DNA of 64,000 nt from positions 222,153 through 286,152 of the forward strand of contig JAGYIS010000005.1 in the NCBI GenBank assembly GCA_018402255.1, written 5' to 3'. The position numbers were made by a program, and so were the translations under genes. A model generated the notes under the pieces. It was not told the DNA's origin. It did not search any database and saw nothing but the letters and a program-made list of their open reading frames with translations. This DNA is from Marinobacter sp. (GTDB lineage Bacteria; Pseudomonadota; Gammaproteobacteria; Pseudomonadales; Oleiphilaceae). This document shows positions 16,524 to 25,151 of this stretch, piece by piece. Each line of letters starts with the position of its first letter. Within the stretch, counting starts at the first letter, position 1.

Positions 16524-18794
16524 GTGAAAGTCGCCGTTCGCACTCTGTGCGAATTCGCCGCCCGCCGCGGCGATCTGGACTTCCGTTACACCCCGGCGCC
16601 CAGCAGCGACGAGGGCATCGCCGGCCATCAGGCCCTGCAGGCTCGTCGGGGTTACGGCTACCAAAGTGAATACGCTCTGAGTGGACATTGCCAGGGACTG
16701 GCGCTGTCGGGCCGGGCGGATGGCTACAACCCGCATAAGGGCCGGCTGGAGGAAATCAAAACCCATCGGGGCGATCTGTCTCGTATCCGGCCCCATCAGC
16801 GCGCACTGCATCGGGCGCAACTCCGGGCCTACGGCGCCTTGTTGTGCCGGCAGGAAAACCGCAAAACCATCGAACTGGCCCTGACCTATTACGACACCGG
16901 CAACGACAAGGAAACCCCGGTACTGGAAACCGCTAATGCCGAGCAATTGTGGCAGGAGCTGGAGGCCCTGTGTGGCCTCTACAAAGTCTGGGCCGAACAG
17001 GAACAACATCACCGGGAACAGCGGGATGCTCTGCTGGGTAACCTGCGTTTTCCGTTCCCGGACTTTCGCCCCCAGCAGCGGCGACTGGCGGAAACCGTCT
17101 ACAAGAACTCCGTTAAAGGCGGCACCTTGCTGCTCGAGGCCCCTACGGGTCTGGGTAAAACCCTGGGCACCCTGTTCCCGGCCCTGATGGCATTGGCGGC
17201 CGCAAAGCAGGACCGGCTGTTCTACCTCACCTGCCGAAACACCGCCCGACAACTGGCGCTGGAGGCTGTGGATAAATTGCGTTCGGCGCAGGATGAGCTC
17301 CAGCCCTGGCCTCTGCGCACCCTGGAACTGGTCTCTAAAGACGACGCCTGCGAACACCCGGACAAAGCCTGCCATGGCGACTCCTGCCCGCTCGCCAAAG
17401 GCTTCTTTGATCGCCTGCCCGATGCCAGGGCGGAAGCGGCCCAGACCCAAGGCAGCCTGAACCAGGAAGCCCTGGCAAAGATTGCCGCAGGTCATGACCT
17501 TTGCCCCTACTTTCTCGCCCAGGAAATGGCCCGCTGGAGTGACCTGGTGGTGGGCGACGTCAACCGCCTGTTTGATCAGTCCGCGTTGCTCCATGGCCTG
17601 ATCCGTCAGAATAACTGGCAAGCCAGCGTGCTGGTGGATGAAGCCCACAACCTGGTGGACCGGGCCCGAGGCATGTATTCCGTGCGGCTGGATCAGCAGC
17701 GCCTGCTGGCAACCAGGAAAACCGCCCCCAAGCCTGTGAAAGCCGCGCTCGACCGCACGGCCCGGGCCTGGCAAAGCCTGATTCGAGATCACGGCGAACG
17801 GGACCAACCGGTGTTTCTGGAGGCCCTGCCCACCCAACTGCCCGGCGCCCTGCAAGGCATGGTATCTACCCTCACCGATTACCTGGCCGATAATCCGCCC
17901 GACCTGGCATTGCAGGAGCTGATGTTTGAAAGCGTTGCCTTTTTGAAGCTGGCGGACAGCTTTGGCGATCACTCCCTGTGCGAGTTTCAGCGCGTTGGCC
18001 GGGGCCGCGCCAGCCTGACCCTTCAGAACCTGATCCCGGCGGATTTCCTGAAAGATCGCTTTGCTGCTGCCCAGTCGGTCTTGCTGTTTTCCGCCACCCT
18101 CAGTCCTGGCCTCTATTCCCGGGATTTGCTCGGCCTGCCGGAAGATACCCGCTTTACCTCCCTGCCCAGTCCGTTCAGTGCCGATCAGTTGCAGGTGCAA
18201 TTCACCCCCGGCATCAGCACTCGCCAGGCGCACCGGGAAAGCTCCTTAAAACCGATTGCCGATCTGATTGCCCAGCAATACCGGGAAAGGCCGGGTCATT
18301 ATCTGGCGTTTTTCAGCAGCTTCAAATACGCCAGGGAGGTCAGTGATGCCCTGGCCCGACAGGCCCCGGACATTCCCCAACGCTCCCAGCAGCCGGGCAT
18401 GAGCCCAGAGCAGCGGCGGGAATTTCTGGCGGGCTTTCAGAAACCCGAGGGTTGCGTGGCATTTGCGGTTTTGGGTGGCGTGTTCAGCGAGGGTATCGAC
18501 CTGCCCGGTGATCAACTGATCGGTGCGTTTGTGGCCACCCTCGGCCTGCCACCGTTCGATCCCTGGCACGAAATACTGAAGTCCCGCCTGCAGCAGCGTT
18601 TTGGCGAAGGCTACAACTACACCTACCTGATTCCCGGCCTGCAGAAAGTGGCTCAGGCCGCTGGGCGGGTGATCCGAACCCCGGATGACCGGGGCGTGAT
18701 CTGGCTGATCGACGACCGCTTTATACAGCCGTCGGTCAACCGGTTGTTACCGGGCTGGTGGTTTTCTGGCGCCCCGGTGCGGGAGGCCAGATAA
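16524..18794 (+). CDS. XPD/DinG-type Fe-S helicase with N-terminal PD-(D/E)XK nuclease domain
   Basis: A 756-residue superfamily 2 helicase. Residues 1-110 form a RecB/Cas4-like nuclease domain: Asp66 in GRADGY, Glu77-Ile-Lys79 in EEIKTH, and the QLRAY motif (Gln99, Tyr103). The helicase part has Walker A APTGLGKT, DEAHN (motif II), four cysteines in DACEHPDKACHGDSC and HDLCPYF that fit the Fe-S cluster of XPD/DinG/FANCJ, and the C-terminal QAAGRVIRT (motif VI). I chose GTG 16524 because it gives MKVAVRTLCEF, the family-like N-terminus, behind GAGGG; ATG 16500 would overlap the upstream gene. Likely function is strand unwinding and trimming in repair, paired with the FAN1-like nuclease; this is inference. 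Confidence 0.88.
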   Translation: MKVAVRTLCEFAARRGDLDFRYTPAPSSDEGIAGHQALQARRGYGYQSEYALSGHCQGLALSGRADGYNPHKGRLEEIKTHRGDLSRIRPHQRALHRAQLRAYGALLCRQENRKTIELALTYYDTGNDKETPVLETANAEQLWQELEALCGLYKVWAEQEQHHREQRDALLGNLRFPFPDFRPQQRRLAETVYKNSVKGGTLLLEAPTGLGKTLGTLFPALMALAAAKQDRLFYLTCRNTARQLALEAVDKLRSAQDELQPWPLRTLELVSKDDACEHPDKACHGDSCPLAKGFFDRLPDARAEAAQTQGSLNQEALAKIAAGHDLCPYFLAQEMARWSDLVVGDVNRLFDQSALLHGLIRQNNWQASVLVDEAHNLVDRARGMYSVRLDQQRLLATRKTAPKPVKAALDRTARAWQSLIRDHGERDQPVFLEALPTQLPGALQGMVSTLTDYLADNPPDLALQELMFESVAFLKLADSFGDHSLCEFQRVGRGRASLTLQNLIPADFLKDRFAAAQSVLLFSATLSPGLYSRDLLGLPEDTRFTSLPSPFSADQLQVQFTPGISTRQAHRESSLKPIADLIAQQYRERPGHYLAFFSSFKYAREVSDALARQAPDIPQRSQQPGMSPEQRREFLAGFQKPEGCVAFAVLGGVFSEGIDLPGDQLIGAFVATLGLPPFDPWHEILKSRLQQRFGEGYNYTYLIPGLQKVAQAAGRVIRTPDDRGVIWLIDDRFIQPSVNRLLPGWWFSGAPVREAR

Positions 18795-18795
18795 A

Positions 18796-20703
18796 TCAGT
18801 TGCTATCACCTTCCCAGCGAGCAATTTTTTCACGGTCTGCATCGGGGGTGACCATCTCAGACTCAAGTACTGGCTGTTGGGGAGCCACCATGCCCTGTGC
18901 GGTCAGATCACCTGTCCGGCGGGCTTCTTGTTCCTGACGGATGTAATCGAGCCGTTGCTCCCGGTCGACTCGTTTTTCGTTCTGAATCTCATCGTTCCGA
19001 TGGCGGAACTGATCCTCCAGATCGCCCATGACACTGTTCATGAACCCGTCGCAGGGGTTCATGGATAACACGTAGCGAGGCTGCTCCAGATTATACTGGC
19101 CAGACACTGCGAAGGTTGAGCTCACGGTGTCGGCGGCCAAAGCAAAATACGTTGCGTCGAATGTAAAAACATCCTGCTCGCTGGAAGCGCTGTGGCGGTC
19201 TGCCCCGCGAAAATGAGTGGCCCGCATAACGGTGCCCTCGCAATGAAAATCAAAAATCCTGGAGCGGAAGAAAATCTCGGCCCAGAACATGTGACAGATT
19301 CTGTCCAGCGTGCGGCCAAAGCCCATCAGCAAAAGACCCGCAAGCAAAGTGGCTGCGGTCGCACCAACAGGCACCAACAGCTGACTGACCACGGTTTCAA
19401 TATCCGCACTCTGGCTGACCAGTTGATGCCATGTATCCACATGGGGCAACACGCTTTGAACTCCCAGCCAGAACAATACCGCACCCAGTAACATAAAGAC
19501 CTGGGCCAATACGGTTCCGCCGATCCGTGAGTAGCGCATAACAGCGGATTCAGGAATATCCTCGACCACTGGCTGAATTTCAGTAATCAAGTCGCCGTTA
19601 AATTGCTCGTTATCCCGGTTAGCCTGGCCGGTGTCGTTTTCATCCAGATACATGCGATTCGGAAGTTCCTGCTCCCGCTTTCCCATCAGGACCAGATCTC
19701 TCAGCGTGGTGAAGATTTGCCTTGGGTGCAGGTCGTAGCGCCAGCTACTGTTTTTCTCCGAGCTACTGGTTTTGATCTCAACCATCCGAATACGTGCGCG
19801 AATCATCAACACGGCAATGGCCGCAAGAACAGCGGCACAAACCAGCGTCAGCGTGAGCAATGTTCCGGTGTAAAAGACCGGCTCGAGCAGGGGCAACAAT
19901 TCAACAAATTCGGCGCGGCTTCCAGGGCGCAGTTCCGTCCAGAGCGCAATCCAGCCCTGGGCAACCAATACCGGAACAACGATTGCGCCGATAACCACCA
20001 GGGCAAGCCCGCCACTGGAGTAGGTGTGCAGTTTGGTCATGTTTTGGCGAGTGAGTGGATTGCCCAGCTTCACCCAAATCAAGCCGAGATAGACCAGCAA
20101 TACGACCTGAAAGACCAACGACACCACAACGCTGCCCGCTTCTCCGCCGGCAGTGCCGGAGAACACCATCACCACCACCAGGGAGGCGATCAGGAATGCG
20201 CATAAAGCGATAAGGCTCCGCGTGATCTTCATCACCAGCGTTTTGGCAATGTTCCGGATGGGCCAGGGCGTGACGATCAGCCCAGGAAATACCGAATGCA
20301 CGGCGCGGGCAAACCACCCCTGGGGTTCAGTGAAGGTAGGGTTACTTTTGCTCATCAGCATGTTGTGTATGCTGCGTGCGGTGTAGAGCGTTGGTTCTTT
20401 CTCCTGAACCGCCTCTCGGGCGACGTTGCCGGTCAGCGAGGCGGGGGCGGCCCGGCCCACGAAAAAGCGCATAACCTGAAAAAGTCCGATGCCCAGAGCT
20501 TTGAAACCACCGATCACAAATAGACCACCGATTACCAGATTCACCCAGGCCTGGGTTTTATCTGTGGAGAGCAGTGGCTGGATCTGCAACAGGAGATAAA
20601 CGCCGATCGCCGCCAGCACAAGACCTCGAACAGACCGGACAAGCCCTTCAAACCGGAACGGGTTCCGGATGTTGAGTTTCTGGGTACCGTATTCAAACGC
20701 CAT
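18796..20703 (-). CDS. Unknown multi-pass membrane protein, 635 aa
   Basis: I do not recognise this protein. It shows about eight hydrophobic segments: near residues 25-45, 55-78, 165-188, 192-212, 232-252, 275-300, 402-425 and 445-468. A hydrophilic loop (about 310-395) lies between them, and the C-terminal third is soluble, ending in a charged, probably helical tail (FRHRNDEIQNEKRVDREQRL, RQEQEARRTGD). No catalytic motif is visible. AAGGA lies eight bases before ATG 20703, supporting the start. It is convergent with the helicase gene, with a single base between the stop codons, and divergent from the globin gene. A channel or stress-related envelope protein is conceivable but nothing in the sequence decides it. 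Confidence 0.8.
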   Translation of the reverse strand: MAFEYGTQKLNIRNPFRFEGLVRSVRGLVLAAIGVYLLLQIQPLLSTDKTQAWVNLVIGGLFVIGGFKALGIGLFQVMRFFVGRAAPASLTGNVAREAVQEKEPTLYTARSIHNMLMSKSNPTFTEPQGWFARAVHSVFPGLIVTPWPIRNIAKTLVMKITRSLIALCAFLIASLVVVMVFSGTAGGEAGSVVVSLVFQVVLLVYLGLIWVKLGNPLTRQNMTKLHTYSSGGLALVVIGAIVVPVLVAQGWIALWTELRPGSRAEFVELLPLLEPVFYTGTLLTLTLVCAAVLAAIAVLMIRARIRMVEIKTSSSEKNSSWRYDLHPRQIFTTLRDLVLMGKREQELPNRMYLDENDTGQANRDNEQFNGDLITEIQPVVEDIPESAVMRYSRIGGTVLAQVFMLLGAVLFWLGVQSVLPHVDTWHQLVSQSADIETVVSQLLVPVGATAATLLAGLLLMGFGRTLDRICHMFWAEIFFRSRIFDFHCEGTVMRATHFRGADRHSASSEQDVFTFDATYFALAADTVSSTFAVSGQYNLEQPRYVLSMNPCDGFMNSVMGDLEDQFRHRNDEIQNEKRVDREQRLDYIRQEQEARRTGDLTAQGMVAPQQPVLESEMVTPDADREKIARWEGDSN

Positions 20704-20988
20704 TCGTTAGTTCCTTAACGTGGTTCCTGGGTATTTGCCGGCAAGTCTATCGCAAACCTGGCTTGGCGAAGTTGTTTTGAGAGTTCGTTTTACATTCTTT
20801 TGCTATGCAGAATTCAACAACTGGAGGTTCTGTTCAGGTCGGTTCGGAATACCCTTTGCCACGGCCAGCGTCATATTGTCGCAGATGGCGTCAGTTGTGG
20901 CATGTCGCTATAGATCTATTTGTTTGCTTGCTTACAATCCACGCTCTCCTTCGACCATTCCGAATTTTTTCAAGGACAATCCCCGCAA
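20704..20988. other. Intergenic region between divergent genes
   Basis: This 285-bp AT-richer stretch separates the unknown membrane protein and the globin. It must hold both promoters, but I see no pair of consensus -35 and -10 elements at good spacing. The only symmetrical site noticed is ATAGATCTAT near 20909. No small gene with a ribosome binding site is apparent. Confidence 0.5.
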
Positions 20989-21381
20989 ATGACTCCCACG
21001 GATCTTGTATTTCAGAGCTATGGCCGCTGCTGCCGGAAAGATGAATTCTTCGTCGATTTCTATGACTTCTTCATGGCCAGTTCCGAGGCCATCCGCAACC
21101 GGTTTGTCGATACCGATATGCCTGCCCAGCGACACTTGCTGCGCAATGGCGTTATGCAGATCATTCTGGTGGCTCGAGGTATGTCAGACCGTAAACTTCG
21201 GGATCTTGGCCACAGTCACAATCGCAGCAACTACAACATCCAGCCGGAATGGTATGGCCTGTGGGAAGAGTCTCTGTTAAAAACTGTGCAGGTACACGAT
21301 CCTGAATACACACCGGAGTTGCGTGCAGCCTGGCGGGAAGTGCTAAAACCGGGGATTGATCTGATTCGTGGCGCTTACTGA
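20989..21381 (+). CDS. Single-domain globin
   Basis: The 130-residue product has the helical pattern of a bacterial globin: YGRCCRKDEFFVDFYDFFMASSEAI (A-B helices), a middle helix LLRNGVMQIILVA, the heme-binding region LGHSHNR with His75 as likely proximal ligand, then WYGLWEESLL and a final helix AAWREVLKPGIDLI. Such proteins bind O2 or NO, or serve as heme sensors; the precise role is not readable. It stands alone, followed by a strong terminator. The start gives a normal globin N-terminus; AAGGA is rather far upstream (about 13 bases). Confidence 0.8.
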   Translation: MTPTDLVFQSYGRCCRKDEFFVDFYDFFMASSEAIRNRFVDTDMPAQRHLLRNGVMQIILVARGMSDRKLRDLGHSHNRSNYNIQPEWYGLWEESLLKTVQVHDPEYTPELRAAWREVLKPGIDLIRGAY

Positions 21382-21419
21382 CCAGGAGCGAAGCGCGACA
21401 CTGAGCATCGACTCAAACA

Positions 21420-21444
21420 AAAAGGCCCCAAGACGGGGCCTTTT
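21420..21444. terminator. Bidirectional intrinsic terminator
   Basis: AAAAGGCCCC (21420-21429) pairs perfectly with GGGGCCTTTT (21435-21444) across a five-base loop, giving A- and T-tracts on both sides. It lies between the convergent globin and VOC genes and should end both transcripts. Confidence 0.9.
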
Positions 21445-21450
21445 GCGTCA

Positions 21451-21822
21451 TCAGCCGAACTGGAAAAACGCCAGTTTGTTGCCGTCCGGATCGCGCACGT
21501 AAGCGCCGTAGAACATGTCCGGAATACGCTGGCCTGGTTCACCGTCGCAGGTAGCGCCCAGCTCGATCGCCTTGTGATAGAACTTGTCGACCGCCTCTTT
21601 TGAGCCCGGCTGAAGGGCCAACATGTTGCCGTTGCCCGGGTGGTTCGGCTCACCATTGAACGGTGTGCAGACCGCCAGCATGGGTGAGCCCATGTCTTTG
21701 CCGATAAACGCAATGCGCTCCATGTCCAGCAATACCTTGCCACCCAACTCGCCCAGCAAGTCGCTGTAAAACTGCTTGGCCTTGTTCATGTCGCTGACGC
21801 CAAGGGTTACGTATCCGATCAT
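21451..21822 (-). CDS. VOC (glyoxalase/bleomycin-resistance) family protein
   Basis: The 123-residue product is a typical small vicinal-oxygen-chelate protein with two beta-alpha-beta-beta-beta modules: IGYVTLGVSDMNKAKQFYSDLLG at the start and YVRDPDGNKLAFFQF at the end. These are metal-dependent lyases, dioxygenases or drug-binding proteins; the substrate is unknown here. ATG 21822 follows GGAG. It is divergent from the lipocalin gene and ends at the shared terminator. Confidence 0.9.
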   Translation of the reverse strand: MIGYVTLGVSDMNKAKQFYSDLLGELGGKVLLDMERIAFIGKDMGSPMLAVCTPFNGEPNHPGNGNMLALQPGSKEAVDKFYHKAIELGATCDGEPGQRIPDMFYGAYVRDPDGNKLAFFQFG

Positions 21823-21957
21823 AGCGGTTCTCCGTTGTGGATTGAGGTTCAGTATACGAAGGCTTCTGCCGTTCAGAGCAAAAGCCTTGGTAGCGGTGTT
21901 TTGTTCGCCGGTTTGCTATGGTTTCTGCTGCATCTACCCATTTCAGGAACACGCCCT

Positions 21958-22470
21958 ATGAAGCTCTCGGCATTGCTGACCACATTACTCCTGTTATTGG
22001 CCGGTTGCACCGGCCTGCCCAACAACATTGAGCCGGTTACCGGTTTCGACCAGGACCGCTACCTGGGCACCTGGTACGAAATCGCACGGCTGGACCATTC
22101 CTTTGAGCGGGGCCTGAGCCAGGTGAGTGCCGAATACACCCTGAACGAAGACGGTAGCATCAAAGTCATCAACCGTGGTTACAACGAAGAAGACGGCGAG
22201 TGGAACGAAGCCGAAGGCCGGGCGGTGTTTGTGGGTGACAGCGATGTGGGCCACTTGAAGGTCTCTTTCTTCGGGCCGTTCTATGCCTCCTATGTGGTGT
22301 TTGGGCTGGATGACGATTACACCACCGCCTACATCACCGGCTACAACCGGGATTACCTGTGGCTGATGTCGCGCACGCCGGAGGTGAGTGATGAGGTGCT
22401 GGCGGCGTTCAGGAAACGGGCTGAGGCGCAGGGGTTTGAGCTTGGGGAGTTGATCGTGGTGGAGCAGTAA
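21958..22470 (+). CDS. blc: Outer membrane lipocalin lipoprotein Blc
   Basis: A 170-residue bacterial lipocalin. The N-terminus MKLSALLTTLLLLLAGC is a lipoprotein signal with the cleavage Cys at 17. The lipocalin signature is GFDQDRYLGTWYEIARLDHSFERGL, and the third conserved region is YLWLMSRTPEVSDEV. Blc proteins bind lysophospholipids or fatty acids and are thought to help envelope maintenance under stress. ATG 21958 has AGGAA nine bases upstream and starts exactly at the signal peptide. Confidence 0.95.
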   Translation: MKLSALLTTLLLLLAGCTGLPNNIEPVTGFDQDRYLGTWYEIARLDHSFERGLSQVSAEYTLNEDGSIKVINRGYNEEDGEWNEAEGRAVFVGDSDVGHLKVSFFGPFYASYVVFGLDDDYTTAYITGYNRDYLWLMSRTPEVSDEVLAAFRKRAEAQGFELGELIVVEQ

Positions 22471-22539
22471 CGCAGGGCGAAATTTTGATGCCGCTCACAG
22501 CGTCAGGTTTTGCAGTTGCTTTGGACCGACCGCCAACTG

Positions 22540-22568
22540 TATATTCCGCCGGCACTTTGGAGTGCCGG
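22540..22568 (+). promoter_or_regulatory. Candidate promoter and 5' hairpin of the DUF2628 gene
   Basis: TATATT (22540-22545) with TTGCTT 18 bases upstream (22516-22521) could form a promoter. Immediately after it CCGGCACT (22549-22556) pairs perfectly with AGTGCCGG (22561-22568) across TTGG, so the transcript would begin at or in a stable hairpin, about 60 nt before the gene. Confidence 0.4.
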
Positions 22569-22625
22569 ACCGAGGTTGGTTGATGCCCGGTCATGAAACA
22601 TGGAAGACATTAAAAGGATAAGGAC

Positions 22626-23003
22626 ATGAAGCAGTACAAAATCTTCACGCACCCGTCAGGCCAACAAGAAGCGGTAAAACAGGGCTGGTCCTGGCCGGGA
22701 TTCTGTTTTGGCGGGTTCTGGGCGCTGGTCAAGAAAATGTGGGGCCTGGCCGCGCTGATTCTGATTGGCGGCTTTAGCATTGGTTTCCTTATGGGCGTCA
22801 TCATGCCCCTGGAAACTGCCAACCTGGTTACCAACATTATTGCCTTGGGTATTGCCATCGCCATTGGCATGAATGGCAATCAGCTCCGCGAGCAGAACCT
22901 CCTTTCTCGGGGCTACCAGGTAAGTGGCGAGCTTGTTGATGCCAAGAATCCCGACGGCGCTGTCGCTCGATTCCTGGAAAACGAAACTTCAGTAGCTGCT
23001 TAA
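22626..23003 (+). CDS. DUF2628 small membrane protein
   Basis: The 125-residue product carries the features of DUF2628: a short N-terminal strand, KQGWSWPGFCFGGFWALVKKMW, then two hydrophobic segments (about 42-62 and 68-85), and a soluble C-terminus. Members are inner-membrane proteins of unknown role. ATG 22626 is preceded by AAGGAT and AAGGA. A strong terminator follows. Confidence 0.85.
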   Translation: MKQYKIFTHPSGQQEAVKQGWSWPGFCFGGFWALVKKMWGLAALILIGGFSIGFLMGVIMPLETANLVTNIIALGIAIAIGMNGNQLREQNLLSRGYQVSGELVDAKNPDGAVARFLENETSVAA

Positions 23004-23043
23004 GGGCACCAGCGGTCCGGAAATTCTAAGTGGACAGTATCTG

Positions 23044-23072
23044 AGCCCCGGTGAGTGTCACCGGGGCTTTTT
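23044..23072 (+). terminator. Intrinsic terminator after the DUF2628 gene
   Basis: AGCCCCGGTGA (23044-23054) pairs perfectly with TCACCGGGGCT (23058-23068) around GTG and is followed by TTTT. Confidence 0.9.
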
Positions 23073-23173
23073 GGTTTTGCCGATAGCTTCGACGCTACCT
23101 CACTCGTTCCAGTCTTTGTGCTCTGCCGGGCCCTTGCCCTATGCGGAACAAACGCAAGCATGACGTGCTGGGG

Positions 23174-24001
23174 TCACAAACGGAAGTCCGGCAGCAATGC
23201 CTGCTTCCACCGCCACACCAGCAACCCCGCAGCAAGGTACATGAACAAACCAAATGCCAACAGGGTGTTCAGACCAGCGGTTGATGATGATGTAAGCGCC
23301 AACAAACTCAGCGCCAGGCTCAGGTTTCGAACCACGGTGATCAGGGTTATGGTTCGCCGAAAGCGCCAGTCTGGCTCAAGTAATGGTGGCAGCACCAGGA
23401 TCAGTGTCAGTATCACGCCCGCCAGAAGCGGCTCACCCGGGCCGCTGAGGATGTCTGCACCGTAGCGGGCCGCCAACGAAATCACCAACAGTATCACTAA
23501 AAGGCTGCCCAGCTTTTCTATCTTGGGTTGCCAGGTTGCGGTGACGTCTGGCAACAAAAAAAGCAGGACTTTACCGGTTAACAGGGGTAACAGGGTTAGT
23601 GCGAGCAGGATGCATCCGAGTGCTGTCAGTGACCCGTTGCCGAGCGGAACCAAACCGAGTTGGGTGAACGCGCCAATCATTATCAGGCTTGCGATCAGCA
23701 ACAGGATGAACAGCCGAACGGCGAGCCCGGGCAGACCTTGAACAGCACCGACAAAGGCGCCTGCAGATGTGCCGCCAGCGGCAGCAACGCAAAGTGACAG
23801 GGCTGCCAGGGTATTCGTGCCGAAGATTCCGTATGCATAGAATAAGGCCAGGGCCACCGACGGCAGTGCAATGTTGTAGAGCAAGACGGCACGCAACAAG
23901 CCCGCAACGGGAATGTTAGCTGGCGTTGGCGCCCGCATGCCCAGCGCGAGCATGATCACGACGGTGTTGGCCATTGCCCAGTACTCTGACAACGCACTCA
24001 T
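23174..24001 (-). CDS. BASS-family (bile acid:sodium symporter-like) transporter
   Basis: A 275-residue protein with about nine to ten membrane helices. The start SEYWAMANTVVIMLALGMRA, the glycine-rich LSLCVAAAGGTSAGAFVGAV and RTITLITVVRNLSLALSLL fit the BASS superfamily, which includes bile acid, pyruvate and pantothenate symporters and the arsenite exporter ACR3. ATG 24001 overlaps the stop of the flavin monooxygenase as ATGA, so translation is coupled. In an arsR operon an arsenical or organic-acid transport role is plausible, but substrate cannot be assigned. It is the last gene of the arsR operon. Confidence 0.75.
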   Translation of the reverse strand: MSALSEYWAMANTVVIMLALGMRAPTPANIPVAGLLRAVLLYNIALPSVALALFYAYGIFGTNTLAALSLCVAAAGGTSAGAFVGAVQGLPGLAVRLFILLLIASLIMIGAFTQLGLVPLGNGSLTALGCILLALTLLPLLTGKVLLFLLPDVTATWQPKIEKLGSLLVILLVISLAARYGADILSGPGEPLLAGVILTLILVLPPLLEPDWRFRRTITLITVVRNLSLALSLLALTSSSTAGLNTLLAFGLFMYLAAGLLVWRWKQALLPDFRL

Positions 24002-25080
24002 GCGCAGCAACCCCTGGCCTGTTTGGCGCCCCATATGGGTTGTTCATGACTCGATAGAATGTTCTTTACGACGTAGGCGGCATCGGCACCAACCCCCCGA
24101 AGTGTGGCGGAGGCATGTGATCGTTGCCAGGGCTGGCCTACGAAATAGAGGCCGGAAATGTGGGTGGCCACGCCGCCTTTGTGCCTGCTGGCCGTTGCCC
24201 GGTCGAGGCCGTCCAGACCTTCCAGAAACCGGGGTGCGGAATGAAACCCCGTGGCCAGCAACAAGGTATCGAACGGGACGGTGTCGTCTTGCCAGCGTAA
24301 TCCGTGGTTCGTCACCGCATCAAACAGACTCCGCTGGGCCAGCCGCCCGCTGGTCAGTGCCGCCCGGTATTCGCCGTTGTCCAGCACCGGCGTTGCCGGT
24401 TGCCGGTTCAGCCAGCGCCCTATCGGCAGCGTATCAATGCCGCTGTAGGTCATCCATGCATGTATATCAACGCCCAGTGGTCGTTGGGACAGGAATTTGG
24501 GCGGGTTACGTGATATCAGGGTCACCTTGTGGGTTGCCGACAGTTCATGGGCAATTTGCACGGCTGAGTTTCCTGCCCCGATTACGGCGACCCGATCCCC
24601 TGCGATGTCGGATGGCGAATGATAGGCCGAGGAATGCAGAAGCTTGCCGTGGTAGTGCTCGAGCCCAGGGAAGTCCGGAATATTGGGCTGGCTGTAAGGG
24701 CCGCTGGCGACGATCAATGCTCGGGTTGCCAGGCAATCACCGGTTGAGGTGTGCAGTTTGAAGCCATTGCCTTCGCGTTCAACCCGGGTGACGGGGGTAT
24801 TGAAACGTATCGGAAAATCGAAGTGGCGGGCGTAGCTTTGCAGGTAGCTCACTACCTCATCGCGACTGGGGTATCGTGCCGGGTTACCGGGGAAAGGCAG
24901 GCCTGGCAGGCTGGAAAATCTGGCTGGTGAAAACAGTTTGAGGCTGTTGTAGTACTGGGGCCAGGAGCCCGAGGCTTGCTGGCCGGCCTCGACAACAAGA
25001 TAGTTCAGACCGGTGCGATCAAGCGCATAACCTGCGGCAAGACCGGCTTGGCCTGCGCCGACAACAATGACGTCGTACAT
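23998..25080 (-). CDS. FAD/NAD(P)H-dependent monooxygenase, ArsO-like
   Basis: The 360-residue product has an FAD-binding GAGQAGLAAGYAL at residues 8-20, an NAD(P)H-binding GAGNSAVQIA in the middle and the late LLLATGF(H) motif of flavin monooxygenases of the YhiQ/CzcO/ArsO group. ArsO-like enzymes occur in arsenic operons; the present gene lies between an ArsR repressor and a BASS-type transporter, so oxidation of an arsenical or other thiophilic compound is the best guess. The C-terminus QARGCCA ends with a vicinal cysteine pair (358-359), like the ArsR of the same operon, which may be coincidental. Confidence 0.78.
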   Translation of the reverse strand: MYDVIVVGAGQAGLAAGYALDRTGLNYLVVEAGQQASGSWPQYYNSLKLFSPARFSSLPGLPFPGNPARYPSRDEVVSYLQSYARHFDFPIRFNTPVTRVEREGNGFKLHTSTGDCLATRALIVASGPYSQPNIPDFPGLEHYHGKLLHSSAYHSPSDIAGDRVAVIGAGNSAVQIAHELSATHKVTLISRNPPKFLSQRPLGVDIHAWMTYSGIDTLPIGRWLNRQPATPVLDNGEYRAALTSGRLAQRSLFDAVTNHGLRWQDDTVPFDTLLLATGFHSAPRFLEGLDGLDRATASRHKGGVATHISGLYFVGQPWQRSHASATLRGVGADAAYVVKNILSSHEQPIWGAKQARGCCA

Positions 25081-25110
25081 GATGAGTCCCCTTGTGATTA
25101 AATCCTTTAA

Positions 25111-25126
25111 TTCGGGAAATGACGAA
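25111..25126. promoter_or_regulatory. Second putative ArsR-type operator
   Basis: TTCGGGAAATGACGAA has the same half-sites, length and spacing (TTCGG-N6-ACGAA) as the operator in front of arsR (TTCGG-N6-CCGAA). It lies in the 71-bp gap between arsR and the monooxygenase gene, suggesting separate control of the distal genes. Confidence 0.45.
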
Positions 25127-25151
25127 ATATAGGCTCAAAAACAATTCCGGA

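Noticed and set aside
16392..18233. Minus-strand frame of 613 codons
   Set aside because: Antisense to the helicase-nuclease with all its motifs; no recognisable protein features.
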